Source of the DNA: Bog-473 sp963840435 | GTDB taxonomy: Bacteria > Actinomycetota > Acidimicrobiia > Acidimicrobiales > RAAP-2 | Assembly: GCA_963840435.1 (NCBI GenBank) | Contig: CAWIYY010000003.1 | Span: 496,001 to 560,000, forward strand | Direction of reading: 5' to 3' | DNA length: 64,000 nt | Shown here: piece by piece, positions 56,215 through 64,000 of the stretch | Position numbering within the stretch: position 1 is the stretch's first letter | Layout of the letters: the number at the start of each line of letters is the position of its first letter | The notes under the pieces: generated by a model | Seen by the model: the letters and a program-made list of their open reading frames with translations, nothing else | Databases searched by the model: none | Told to the model about the DNA's origin: nothing | Made by a program: the position numbers and the translations under genes

Positions 56215-57588
56215 TCACTGCACGAGGACGTGCACCGCGAATGGGCCGCTGCACGGCAGTTGATCTGAGTCCGGATGCAGGCAGGCGCTCTGGGGCACGA
56301 CGATGTCGGCCGACCCTTCGTGCCACGCTCGGAACTCAGCCACCACAGGTTGGGGGCTCGAGGTCAGAGGACCGAGAACCGTGGGGTCAGTCGAGACCGC
56401 AGGATTGGTGAACGAGAACCCCTGCGAACCAGGCAGAGGCTGCACCGTCACCACCTGGCCGACCACCAGGTCCACGGTGCGACCATTGCTGGAGGCATCG
56501 AGCGGAATCAGGGCGGGCACCGTCGTCGTGGTCGTCGTCGCGGTCGGGGCACCAGGTGGGTGGAAGCTGAGCAGGTTGGTCAGGCCCACCGGATCATGCC
56601 CGATCGTTGCCGGCAGATCGGCGGTCACGACTGCGGCGTGCAGGCCAATGGAGATCGTCTGGGGTGGCCCGCACGGAGGCCCGAACGGCCGGGTGACCTC
56701 CACGACGACGTTGGGGCCCGCGCGATCGACCAGAACCACATTCGGTGTCTGGTCGCACGGCAGAACCGTCGCTGAGATCGTGCCCGAGTATCCCCCGGGA
56801 TCGCGCGAGACCAGAGCCCACGGCACGGAAACCGATTCTTCGGCCACGCCCACGGTGGGCGGCACCCGAGCTCCGTTGGTGCAGCCACCAGGACCACCCT
56901 CCGTATAGATCAGGGCGTCGGTGCCCGTCCGGGCATCGATGACGAAGACCTTGTAGCCGTAATCACTTGCTCGTCTGACCAGGTGCACAGGGGACCTCAT
57001 GGCCGGACAGGAGAACGCGGCGGGATTCGTGTGCACGACGACGAGCCAAGCCAGTCGATCGTGGAACGACGCCACGGTCGGATACTTGGAGGCCTCGCCG
57101 GTCGAGGCGGGTAAACCCGAAATCGCCGGGAAGAATTTGCCGGCCACGCTGACCTGGCCGTAGCCGACCGCCACCCCCTGGGTCGCCGACGCGCTCAGGT
57201 CGCCGGTTGAGGCCATGGCCCCGCAGACCGCCTGGTTGGTACTGAGAACGGGCACTTGGTCGCGCCGCGGCGGCTTGACGACGAAGTCACCGCCATCGAG
57301 GGAGAACCCGTGGCGTGCCGCTCCCCCGCGGAGGGCCGAGACGGCTGGACCAGAGAGTGTGGCGGACCTGCCCGAAGTCCCCGTGACGCCCGTGGGGAGT
57401 GGAGGGACGACGCACGAGAAGTCGGCTGGATTCGGAGCCGGGCTCGGGGCCGCACCCACGGATTCGACTCCGACAACGCTGGCGATGGCGGCCATCCCAG
57501 CCGCCGCCGCCACCGTGAGAACGACTCGTATCAACGGCGGGGACGCGATGGCTCGTTCCCTCGAGCAGGCCGGCAGACAGAGACGCAC
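56215..57588 (-). CDS. Secreted protein of unknown function
   Basis: A 457-residue protein from GTG 57588 with a signal peptide (VVLTVAAAAGMAAIASVVGV, cleavage near VGAAPS). The mature part is rich in Pro, Thr, Val and Gly with four to six cysteines (DFSCVVPP, TNQAVCGA, GPGGCTNGA, VLPCDQTP), suggesting disulfide bonds, and contains a Thr run (TATTTTTTVPAL) as linker between two parts. The C-terminal part, about 90 residues, may be an Ig-like beta domain (TVDLVVGQVVTVQPLPGSQG). I do not recognise the family. It is followed by the isochorismatase-like gene. Confidence 0.75.
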   Translation of the reverse strand: MRLCLPACSRERAIASPPLIRVVLTVAAAAGMAAIASVVGVESVGAAPSPAPNPADFSCVVPPLPTGVTGTSGRSATLSGPAVSALRGGAARHGFSLDGGDFVVKPPRRDQVPVLSTNQAVCGAMASTGDLSASATQGVAVGYGQVSVAGKFFPAISGLPASTGEASKYPTVASFHDRLAWLVVVHTNPAAFSCPAMRSPVHLVRRASDYGYKVFVIDARTGTDALIYTEGGPGGCTNGARVPPTVGVAEESVSVPWALVSRDPGGYSGTISATVLPCDQTPNVVLVDRAGPNVVVEVTRPFGPPCGPPQTISIGLHAAVVTADLPATIGHDPVGLTNLLSFHPPGAPTATTTTTTVPALIPLDASSNGRTVDLVVGQVVTVQPLPGSQGFSFTNPAVSTDPTVLGPLTSSPQPVVAEFRAWHEGSADIVVPQSACLHPDSDQLPCSGPFAVHVLVQ

Positions 57589-57593
57589 TCTTC

Positions 57594-57613
57594 AAGAGAC
57601 GCTTTCGGTCTCG
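57594..57613 (-). terminator. Hairpin after the GNAT gene
   Basis: GAGAC and GTCTC pair around a 7-base loop about 20 bases after the GNAT stop, followed by TTG. It is weak and lies at the start of the next gene, so its role as terminator is uncertain. Confidence 0.3.
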
Positions 57614-57632
57614 AAATGGTTCGCTCCGCTCC

Positions 57633-58649
57633 TCAGAGGTGTTTCTGCCAGAACATCCCCTCGCCGATGACCCGGAAGCCCATCATGTCGTTCACGGCGA
57701 TCATGGGCGCGTTGACCGCCGCGTTCCCAGTGATGACGAAGGAGACGCCTGGCGCGTACCGGGCCAGGAAGTCGAGGTTGGCCAGCTTCACGGCCAGGCC
57801 GAGCCGGTGGCCCCGGTGCTCGGGGTGCACCACGGTGATCAGTTGCCAGCACTGGTCCGGTTCGTCGTCCGTCACGAGGAACTCGGTCATCGCCACGGCC
57901 CGTCCTGACGGCACGTGCTGGGCCACCGAGCACAGCTTGGTTGCGCCGCGCTCCTTGCGGAGCTGGTCGTACTCGGCCATGCGTGCTGCGTCCCAGACCT
58001 CCTCTTCGCGCTCGCCGTCACCGGCCGGTTCGTCGGTCGACATGACGCGCAGCAAGGTCCATTCATCCTCGGCGAACTCGTCGGGCCAGGGCGTCGGAAA
58101 GCTGAGCATGCGGTAGTCGGAGGCGTGACGGGCGGAGGCCACGACACGGCGCAGCTCGACCGCGTGCTCCGGGTGGAGTGGCAGGTCGAGACGCCGCGTG
58201 TTGCCTGCCAGGTTCGCCACGAAGCCGACTCTCGGCGCGAAGTGCAGCGAGGCGTGATCGTGGGCCTGGGCCACGGGGATGTCGACAATGGTGTTCAGCG
58301 AGCGCCGGCCGTCGGCCCGGGCCAGCTCGACCATGTGCTCGACGATGGCCGTGCCGACCCCGTGTCGCCGGTGGCCGGGATGGACGGCCACCGTGATCTC
58401 GACGCTGTGCGTGTTGTCGAGCAGTGGGAACTCGAGCAGTCCGACGCCCAGGATGGGACCGCCACGCTCGGAGCGGGCTCCCACCATGAGGTAGCGCTTC
58501 GACTTCCCGCCGAAGCGGGCGAAGGCCGTGATGTCGCGCAGGCTGAAGCCGGCCAGTTCCGGCCAGAGCTCCTTGTCGGAGGCCGCCAGCACGGCCGCAC
58601 CCTCGGCCAGCCCAGCGTCGTCGCTCGGTTCGATCCGGTCAACCAGCAC
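57633..58649 (-). CDS. Double GNAT-domain N-acetyltransferase
   Basis: About 338 residues from GTG 58649 (VLVDRIEPSDDAG). Two GNAT folds follow each other: the first has the acetyl-CoA loop VAVHPGHRRHGVGTAIVEHM near residue 105, the second TVVHPEHRGHRLGLAVKLANL near residue 285. Such tandem GNAT proteins are common in actinobacteria (for example mycothiol synthase and related enzymes), but specific mycothiol-synthase features were not identified. Located just after pheT, 20 bases from its stop. Confidence 0.88.
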   Translation of the reverse strand: MLVDRIEPSDDAGLAEGAAVLAASDKELWPELAGFSLRDITAFARFGGKSKRYLMVGARSERGGPILGVGLLEFPLLDNTHSVEITVAVHPGHRRHGVGTAIVEHMVELARADGRRSLNTIVDIPVAQAHDHASLHFAPRVGFVANLAGNTRRLDLPLHPEHAVELRRVVASARHASDYRMLSFPTPWPDEFAEDEWTLLRVMSTDEPAGDGEREEEVWDAARMAEYDQLRKERGATKLCSVAQHVPSGRAVAMTEFLVTDDEPDQCWQLITVVHPEHRGHRLGLAVKLANLDFLARYAPGVSFVITGNAAVNAPMIAVNDMMGFRVIGEGMFWQKHL

Positions 58650-58668
58650 CGGACCACCTTGCCACGGG

Positions 58669-61198
58669 TCAGCGCAGGACCGCGCCGAACTCCTTCTCGA
58701 CCGCACCGATGCAGCGGGTCCGCAACGCGCCCACCTCCTCGTCCGTCAGCGTGCGGTCCTGCGCGCAGAAGCGGAGGCGGTAGGCCAGGCTGCGCGCGCC
58801 CTCGCTGATGCCGGTGCCCCGGTAGACGTCGAAGAGGGTCACCGACTCGAGCAGGTCGCCCCCTGCTTCTCGCAGTCCTTGGGCCACGGCATCGGCCGGC
58901 CGCGAGTCCTCGACCACGAGGGCCAGGTCGATGTCCGACGACGGAAAACGGCTCACCGCGCCGCCCACCGTGATCCTGCGCGGCACCCGCTCCTCGTCGA
59001 AGAGCAGCCCGAGGTCCACCTCGAGCCAGCCGATCCGGCGCGGCACCGTGCTGCCGCCAACGCTGCGGGTCAGCCCGAAGGCGCTGGCGACGGCAGGATC
59101 GATCTCCCCCACCGCACCGATCACCAGGGGCTCGCTCCGGCTTGCGGTGACGACCAGATGGGCCGAGCGCGTGGGGTGGAGCCCAGGCAGCGGCGGCAGG
59201 CCGGCACCGGGTGCCAGCAGGCGAACGAGGTCGAGGCGGAAGGCGTCGGCCAGGACGTGCCAGGACACGACGGCCTGGCGTGCGTCGTCGTCCTCCTGGG
59301 CGAACACGGCGGAGAGCAGCTCGCGCTCGCCCGGCAACTCGGCCCGCTCGGCCCCACCGGCGCCGGCGCGTTCGACGACGCGTGGGAGCCCGGCACCTGG
59401 GTGCGAGAAGACCACGCCGACCTCGAAGAGCCGCACGTCGCCCTGGCGCCGGGCCGCGTTGTAGGCCAGCGCACCCAGCAGGCCGGGCAGCAGGGATCGG
59501 CGCAGGTAGGGCTTTTCGGCATCGAGCGGGTTGGACACGCGCACGGCCTTGCCGGTCAACCCGACCTCTGCGTGCTGCCCCGCGGAGACGAAGGTGTCGG
59601 TCCAACCTTCCGATGCACCGAGGCCGCAGAGCACGTCCTTGGCCACTCGACGCTTGCGCTGGAGCGCGGTGAGCCCGCCGGGCTGCGGCCAGGTCGGCGT
59701 CTGGCGAGGCACGTTCGAATAGCCGAAGGTGCGGGCGATCTCCTCGATCACGTCGTCGACGCCGTAGGGCTCGGGCCGCACATCAGGACGGTTGGACGGG
59801 ATCATCACCTCGAGCACCCCGTCGCCGCCTGGCTCGAGGACCGTGAAGCCGAGCGGGCCGATCAGCTCGGCAATGCGCTCCCCGCTGAGCTCGACGCCTA
59901 TCTGGCTGTGCACCCGGGCCACTGGGACGCGCACCACGAATGGCTCGGGGACATGGCCGCGCACGTCGAGCAGGCCGTCGGCCACCTCGAGGTCCGGCAC
60001 GCTCTCGCCGAGCAGCTGACAGAAACGGGCCACCGCGGTCTCGATCCCCCAGGGATCGCAGCCGCGTTCGAAGCGGGCCGAGGCCTCTGTGCGCAGGCCA
60101 AGCCGCTTGGAGGTGCGGGCGATAGCCATCGGGGTGAAGTAGGCCGCCTCGAGCAGCACCTCGGTCGTGCCCTGGGCGATCTCCGAGGAGGCGCCACCCA
60201 TGATCCCGGCGATGCCGACCGGCGTGTCCTCGGCGTCGCAGATGAGGCAGTCTTCGCCGGTGTCGCCCAGGCTGCGTCCCCGCACGCCCACCGTGCGTTC
60301 CACCCCGTCGAGGGTCTCGATTGTCTCGCCCGGGCGGGCCCGGCGCACCGTCAGGCCGCGGCCGGGCAGCAGGGTGATGTCGTAGGGGTGGGTGGGCTGC
60401 CCGAGCTCGAGCATCACGTAGTTGGAGGCGTCGACCACGTTGTTGATCGGGCGCATGCCCGGCCAGGAGGAGGCGCTGGGCGATCAGCCGGGGCGACGGT
60501 CCGACGGCGACGTTGCGCAGCACGCCCACGGTCAGGCGCGGGCAGAGGTCGAGCGACTCGACGAGCGCGGTGGCGGCGGAGCCGACGGGCCAGCCGCTGG
60601 CGCGGGGCAGCGGGGGCTCGGGCGCCCTGAACTCCAGACCCAAGCGGGCGGCCAGGTCACGGGCGACCCCGACCATGCTCCAGGCGTCGGGGCGGTTGCC
60701 CTCGACCGCCAGGTCGAAGACGACGTCGGGGACGAGGCCGAGCGCCTCCATCAGCGGGGTACCCGGCTCGCCCGGCGCGTCCTCGCCCAAGATGAGCAGG
60801 CCGGCCGAGTCGTCGGAGAGGCCGAGCTCGGTGCCCGAGCAGAGCATGCCGTTGGACACGACGCCGCGCAGTTTGCGCTGGCCGATCTCGAAGCCTCCGG
60901 GGAGGATGGCACCGACGGGGGCAAGCGGGACGCGGTCGCCCACCGCGAAGTTGGAGGCGCCGCAGACGATCTCGAGCGGCGTGCCGGTGCCGGCGTCGAC
61001 CCGGACGAGGCGGATCTTGTCGGCCCCCTTGATGGCGGAGATCTCGAGGACCCGGCTGACCACCACGTCGCCCAGGCCCTCGCCCACGTACTCGATGCCC
61101 TCGACGACAAGGCCGAGATCGTCGAGCGCGGCGCGCAGGGTCCCCACGTCGTCAGGGAACTGGGCGAAGTCACGGAGCCAGCTGAGTGGAGCGCGCAA
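58669..61198 (-). CDS. pheT: Phenylalanyl-tRNA synthetase beta subunit, one frameshift
   Basis: Starts at TTG 61198 (MRAPLSWLRDF) with GAGG about 8 bases upstream. The N-terminal part has the tRNA-binding EMAP-like domain (VVVSRVLEISAIKGADKIRL, ICGASNFAVGDRVPLAPVGA as read in part), B3/B4 and B5 parts (NNVVDASNYVMLELGQPTHPYD, FERGCDPWGIETA), and a C-terminal anticodon-binding fold (RFPSSDIDLALVVED). The frame shifts at about 60463: GCCGGGCATGCG would read on with one G less (AGMRPINNVV). Joined length, about 842 residues, is normal. Essential gene, so an error is the likely cause. Confidence 0.94.
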
Positions 61199-61225
61199 GG
61201 GGGATCCTCGTGTGGGTGGGCCGGG

Positions 61226-62299
61226 TCAGAACTGCGTGAGGAAGCGGATGTCGTTCTCGAGGAACGAGCGCATGTCCGGGATGGCATGACGCATCTGGAC
61301 CAACCGGTCGATGCCGAAGCCGAAGGCGAAGCCGGACCAGACATCGGTGTCGATCCCCACGGCGGCGAACACCGCCGGGTCCACCATGCCGCAGCCGCCG
61401 AGCTCGATCCACCCGGTGTGCGAGCAGGTCCGGCAGCCCTCACCCAGGCACACGGTGCAGGTGATCTCGAGTTCGGCCGAGGGCTCGGTGAAGGGGAAGT
61501 AGGCGGGCCGCAGGCGCGACTCCATGCCGCGACCGAAATAGGCCTCGGTGAAGGACTGGATGGTGCCGGCCAGGTGACCGAAGGTGATGCCCCGGTCGAC
61601 GACGAGACCCTCGATCTGGTTGAAGACGGGGAGGTGCCTGGCGTCGGGCGTGTCCAGCCGGAAGCACTTGCCCGGCATCACGGCGTGGATGGGCAGCGTG
61701 CCCTGGCGCACTGCCTCCTCCATGAGGTGGATCTGCACGGGCGAGGTGTGGGTGCGCAGGAGAACGGTCTCGGGCTCGCCGACGTCGAGGTACATGGTGT
61801 CGTACATGCCGCGGGCCGGATGGGCGGGCGGGATGTTCAGCGCTTCGAAGTTGTACCAGTCGGACTCGGCTTCGGGTCCCTCGGCCACGGTGAAGCCCAT
61901 GCCCACGAAGACGTCCTCGAGCTCGGCCCGGGCCTGCGTCACAAGGTGGAGATGCCCGCGGGCCGAGGCGCTACGCACCTGGGCCGGGATGACCTCGGTC
62001 AGGTCGAGGCGGTCAGCGGCCAGAGCGGTGGTCCGCTCCCTTTCGACCAGGTGCGCACGCCGGGCGGCCAGCTGGCCCTCGAGCCGCGTCCGCACCTCGT
62101 TCAGCTGGCGCCCGGCTTCCCGGCGCTCATCGGGAGTCAGCCCCCCCAAGGCGCGGTGGGCCCGGGTCAGGGCGGATCGCTTGCCGAGGTACTCGGTCTC
62201 GACCTGGGCCAGGGCATCGGTCGACGGCGCGGCCGCGATGGCCTCCTCGGCCACGTGCGCCAGGCCATCGATGTCGAGATCCACGTTGTCAGTCACCAT
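61226..62299 (-). CDS. pheS: Phenylalanyl-tRNA synthetase alpha subunit
   Basis: A 357-residue class II synthetase subunit. After an N-terminal coiled coil (residues 1-90) it shows motif 2 (HTSPVQIHLM, CFRLDTPDARHLPVFNQIEGLVVD) and motif 3 (SGFAFGFGIDRLVQMRH), with the zinc-like pair CTVCLGEGCRTCSHTG before motif 3. It forms the alpha2-beta2 enzyme with PheT. Start ATG 62299 or GTG 62296, both overlapping the end of tsnR. Intact. Confidence 0.97.
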   Translation of the reverse strand: MVTDNVDLDIDGLAHVAEEAIAAAPSTDALAQVETEYLGKRSALTRAHRALGGLTPDERREAGRQLNEVRTRLEGQLAARRAHLVERERTTALAADRLDLTEVIPAQVRSASARGHLHLVTQARAELEDVFVGMGFTVAEGPEAESDWYNFEALNIPPAHPARGMYDTMYLDVGEPETVLLRTHTSPVQIHLMEEAVRQGTLPIHAVMPGKCFRLDTPDARHLPVFNQIEGLVVDRGITFGHLAGTIQSFTEAYFGRGMESRLRPAYFPFTEPSAELEITCTVCLGEGCRTCSHTGWIELGGCGMVDPAVFAAVGIDTDVWSGFAFGFGIDRLVQMRHAIPDMRSFLENDIRFLTQF

Positions 62300-63161
62300 G
62301 TCGAACCGTGCCGCCCTCGTCGGCATCGGAGGAGATGCTACGTGCCCCGGCACCCCCGGCCCGGCGCTGGCGGGCGGCCTCGAAGCCGACCACCGCGCTG
62401 GCCACGCCCACGTTGAGCGATTCGGCTCGGCCCTCCATCGGGATGGCCAGCGCTCCGTCGAGCACTTGGCACAGCGCGCCGTCGAGTCCCGAGGACTCGT
62501 TGCCGAGGAATACCGCGCTCGGCACCGTCCAGTCGAAGCTGGCGTAGTCGTCGCCCTGGCGCACCACCGTGGCCAGGGTGCGGAACCCGGCGGAGGAGAG
62601 CTCGTCCGCCACGGCGACCGGGTCGTCGCGCACGGCGAAAGGGATGTGGAAGAGAGAGCCGGCCGAGGCCCGCACCGTCTTGGGGTTGTACGGATCGACC
62701 GAGTCGGCGGCAAAGAGCACCGCGGTCGCGCCTGAGGCGTCCCCGGCCCGCAGGACGGTGCCGGCATTGCCCGGGTCGCGCACGTCGACCAGGACCAGCA
62801 CGAGCGAGCCAGGACGCGCGGCCAGCTCACTTGGGTCGGGTTCGTCGAGCATGGGGAGGACGGCCAGGACGGGTTGGGGCGTCACCGTGTCGGCCACGCG
62901 CTCGAGCACGCCGGGACCCAGCGGGAAGACCCGGGCGCCCGCGGCCGTGGCCCGGCGGCACACCTCCTGGGTCGGCGCGTCGGAGCCCCCCTCTGGGGAG
63001 ACGTAGACCGACTCCACCGAGGCGCCGGCCTCGAGGGCACAGCGGATGAGCTCGGCTCCTTCGGCCACGAAGGCACGCTCGGACCAGCGCGCCGAACGCT
63101 TCTGCAGCAGCCCGCGCAACCGACGAACCCGCCGGTGCGTGAAGGCCAGCCGCTGGGTCAG
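62289..63161 (-). CDS. tsnR: SpoU/TrmH-family rRNA methyltransferase (TsnR-like)
   Basis: A SPOUT methyltransferase that 2'-O-methylates 23S rRNA or tRNA. The knot motifs are LVLVLVDVRDPGNAGTVLRA, AVFLGNESSGL and IPMEGRAESLNVGVASAVVG. The start is uncertain: conserved N-terminal residues (LTQRLAFTHRRVRRLRGLLQ) extend to a CTG at 63161 that overlaps the rplT stop (CTGA), whereas the first usual start codon in frame is TTG 63119. With the CTG the protein has about 290 residues. Order rplT-tsnR-pheS matches mycobacteria. Confidence 0.9.
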   Translation of the reverse strand: MTQRLAFTHRRVRRLRGLLQKRSARWSERAFVAEGAELIRCALEAGASVESVYVSPEGGSDAPTQEVCRRATAAGARVFPLGPGVLERVADTVTPQPVLAVLPMLDEPDPSELAARPGSLVLVLVDVRDPGNAGTVLRAGDASGATAVLFAADSVDPYNPKTVRASAGSLFHIPFAVRDDPVAVADELSSAGFRTLATVVRQGDDYASFDWTVPSAVFLGNESSGLDGALCQVLDGALAIPMEGRAESLNVGVASAVVGFEAARQRRAGGAGARSISSDADEGGTVRHGD

Positions 63162-63541
63162 GAAGCGACCCCGGCCGCCGGTGACGCCGCCAACGCGTCC
63201 TGCGCCGTCTGGACGAGCGCCCCGAACGCGGCGTCGTCACTCACGGCCAGGTCGGCCAGAACCTTGCGGTCGACCTCGACGCCGGCCAGGTGGAGGCCGT
63301 TGATGAGCCGGCTGTAGCTCATGCCGTGCTGGCGCGCCCCCGCGTTGATCCTTTGGATCCACAGCTTGCGAAAGTCACCTTTGCGGGCCCGGCGGTCCCG
63401 ATAGGCGTACTGCATGGAATGCATGAGCTGCTCGTTGGCAGCCCGGAACGTCCGGCTCTTGTTGCCGTAGTACCCCTTCGCCTGTTCCAGGACGGCGCGG
63501 TGGTGCTTGCGGCCGTGCACGGCGCGCTTCACTCGGGCCAT
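63158..63541 (-). CDS. rplT: Ribosomal protein L20
   Basis: A 127-residue 50S protein binding 23S rRNA. MARVKRAVHGRKHHRAVLEQ, then AKGYYGNKSRTFRAANEQLM, YAYRDRRARKGDFRKLWIQR and INAGARQHGMSYSRLINGL cover the family almost fully. The end is slightly extended with Ala. It follows rpmI with a gap of about 75 bases, as in all infC operons. Confidence 0.98.
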   Translation of the reverse strand: MARVKRAVHGRKHHRAVLEQAKGYYGNKSRTFRAANEQLMHSMQYAYRDRRARKGDFRKLWIQRINAGARQHGMSYSRLINGLHLAGVEVDRKVLADLAVSDDAAFGALVQTAQDALAASPAAGVAS

Positions 63542-63616
63542 GGGGGTGCTCCTCTCTTCAAGATCTTTCGGTGGGTCAGGGTGGTGTGCGCCGGAGCGCG
63601 GGGCGATGCGGGGCGA

Positions 63617-63812
63617 TCAGATGCCGAGCATGCGACGCGTCGGCCCGCTCGTCAGCCTTGGAGACGTCCGCCTCGCGGCCGAGGCGGCGCGTGCGCACGC
63701 TGCTCTTCTTCTCCAGAATGTGCGAGCGGAAGGCCTTCCGCCGGCGCAGCCGGCCGGACGCCGTCACCTTGATGCGCTTGGCGGCGCCCCGGTCCGTCTT
63801 CATCTTCGGCAT
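63617..63812 (-). CDS. rpmI: Ribosomal protein L35, frameshift near the 3' end
   Basis: Starts at ATG 63812: MPKMKTDRGAAKRIKVTASG, then RLRRRKAFRSHILEKKSSVR and TRRLGREADVSKADE, as expected. The usual end, RMLGI followed by stop, is encoded at 63617-63631 in another frame; as sequenced, the frame runs on to a stop at 63576 and adds unrelated residues (ASHARHLIAPHRP). A one-base error near 63630 explains this. Expected length about 65 residues. Confidence 0.9.
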
Positions 63813-63816
63813 TACG

Positions 63817-64000
63817 TCATCCCTCTTCGGCTGATGCGGCGACTTCGCTGACCTCTTCGACCACCGGAGTGCTCCCGTTCCCGTTCGCCTCGATGGCGGA
63901 CGCACCGTTCCCGGAAGGCTCCGGGGCGGCGGCGGCGCCACCCTTGTTCGACCGGTCGGCCCGCTTCTCGTTGGCGGCCTTGGACTGCGCGGCCTGACGG
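63817..64000 (-). CDS. infC: Translation initiation factor IF-3, C-terminal tail (partial)
   Basis: Only 61 codons up to the stop at 63817 are in the window: a Lys/Ala/Arg segment (QAAQSKAANEKRADRSNKGG), then an Ala, Glu and Gly-rich tail (VVEEVSEVAASAEEG). These lie beyond the folded IF-3 domain, so the name rests mainly on the constant order infC-rpmI-rplT; the gene ends five bases before the rpmI start. Long acidic tails on IF-3 are common in actinobacteria. Confidence 0.7.
   Translation of the reverse strand, partial: RQAAQSKAANEKRADRSNKGGAAAAPEPSGNGASAIEANGNGSTPVVEEVSEVAASAEEG

Overview
The window is a GC-rich chromosomal segment of an actinobacterium, most probably of the class Acidimicrobiia. 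The clues are frequent GTG starts, dense translational coupling through ATGA/GTGA overlaps, a 16S rRNA of actinobacterial type, and two gene blocks laid out as in Mycobacterium: gcvH-FHA-MerR(FtsR)-bifunctional nuclease, and infC-rpmI-rplT-tsnR-pheS-pheT ... argC-J-B-D-F-R-G-H. The organism assignment is an inference. No tRNA gene, insertion sequence, prophage or CRISPR array was seen.

Region 1 (1-13.5 kb, mostly minus strand): 3'-truncated gcvT behind a small nuclease-like gene and an Rv1830-like MerR regulator; a ferric-iron type ABC transporter (ATPase, fused permease, binding protein) whose promoter region carries an IdeR/DtxR-like box; a frameshifted histidine phosphatase; divergent thiG/thiD; membrane proteins; an S9 peptidase; an AcuI/YhdH-type oxidoreductase. 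Region 2 (13.5-20 kb): DUF4232 lipoprotein, bifunctional nuclease, FtsR-like MerR, zinc-ribbon FHA protein, gcvH, a sugar-nucleotide pyrophosphorylase fused to a degenerate mutase, and a CDP-alcohol phosphatidyltransferase. Region 3 (20-33 kb): DUF1015, SRPBCC, secreted repeat protein, 2-oxoacid:ferredoxin oxidoreductase (korAB), class I aldolase, a frameshifted secreted-repeat gene, an L,D-transpeptidase and a TPR protein.

Region 4 (33-40.3 kb) is a complete rRNA operon on the minus strand (promoter, leader, 16S, tRNA-less spacer, 23S, 5S, terminator). The 23S gene is interrupted by two group I introns, each encoding a single-motif LAGLIDADG homing endonuclease. They sit at the positions equivalent to E. 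coli L1931 and L2593. The L2593 intron occupies the I-CreI target site, its endonuclease resembles I-CreI, and much of its group I fold can be drawn from the sequence (P1, P2, P4, P5, P6, P7, P8, P9, terminal G). This is the most remarkable content of the window.

Region 5 (40.8-47 kb): 3-methyladenine DNA glycosylase, a decaying tandem array of four secreted proteins that look distantly like G1 (eqolisin) peptidases, and a WS/DGAT acyltransferase. Region 6 (47-64 kb): the arginine biosynthesis cluster with its regulator argR, an isochorismatase-family hydrolase, a secreted protein, a double-GNAT protein, pheT-pheS, tsnR, rplT, rpmI and the 3' end of infC.

Many genes carry frameshifts (argC, argJ and argB several each; argF, argH, pheT, rpmI, the phosphatase, the TPR gene and the secreted-repeat gene one or two each). 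Frames stay conserved on both sides of each shift, and two can be explained by one base in a G run. Uncorrected sequencing or assembly indels are therefore the likelier cause for the essential or operonic genes. The secreted-protein array, by contrast, seems to be truly decaying.
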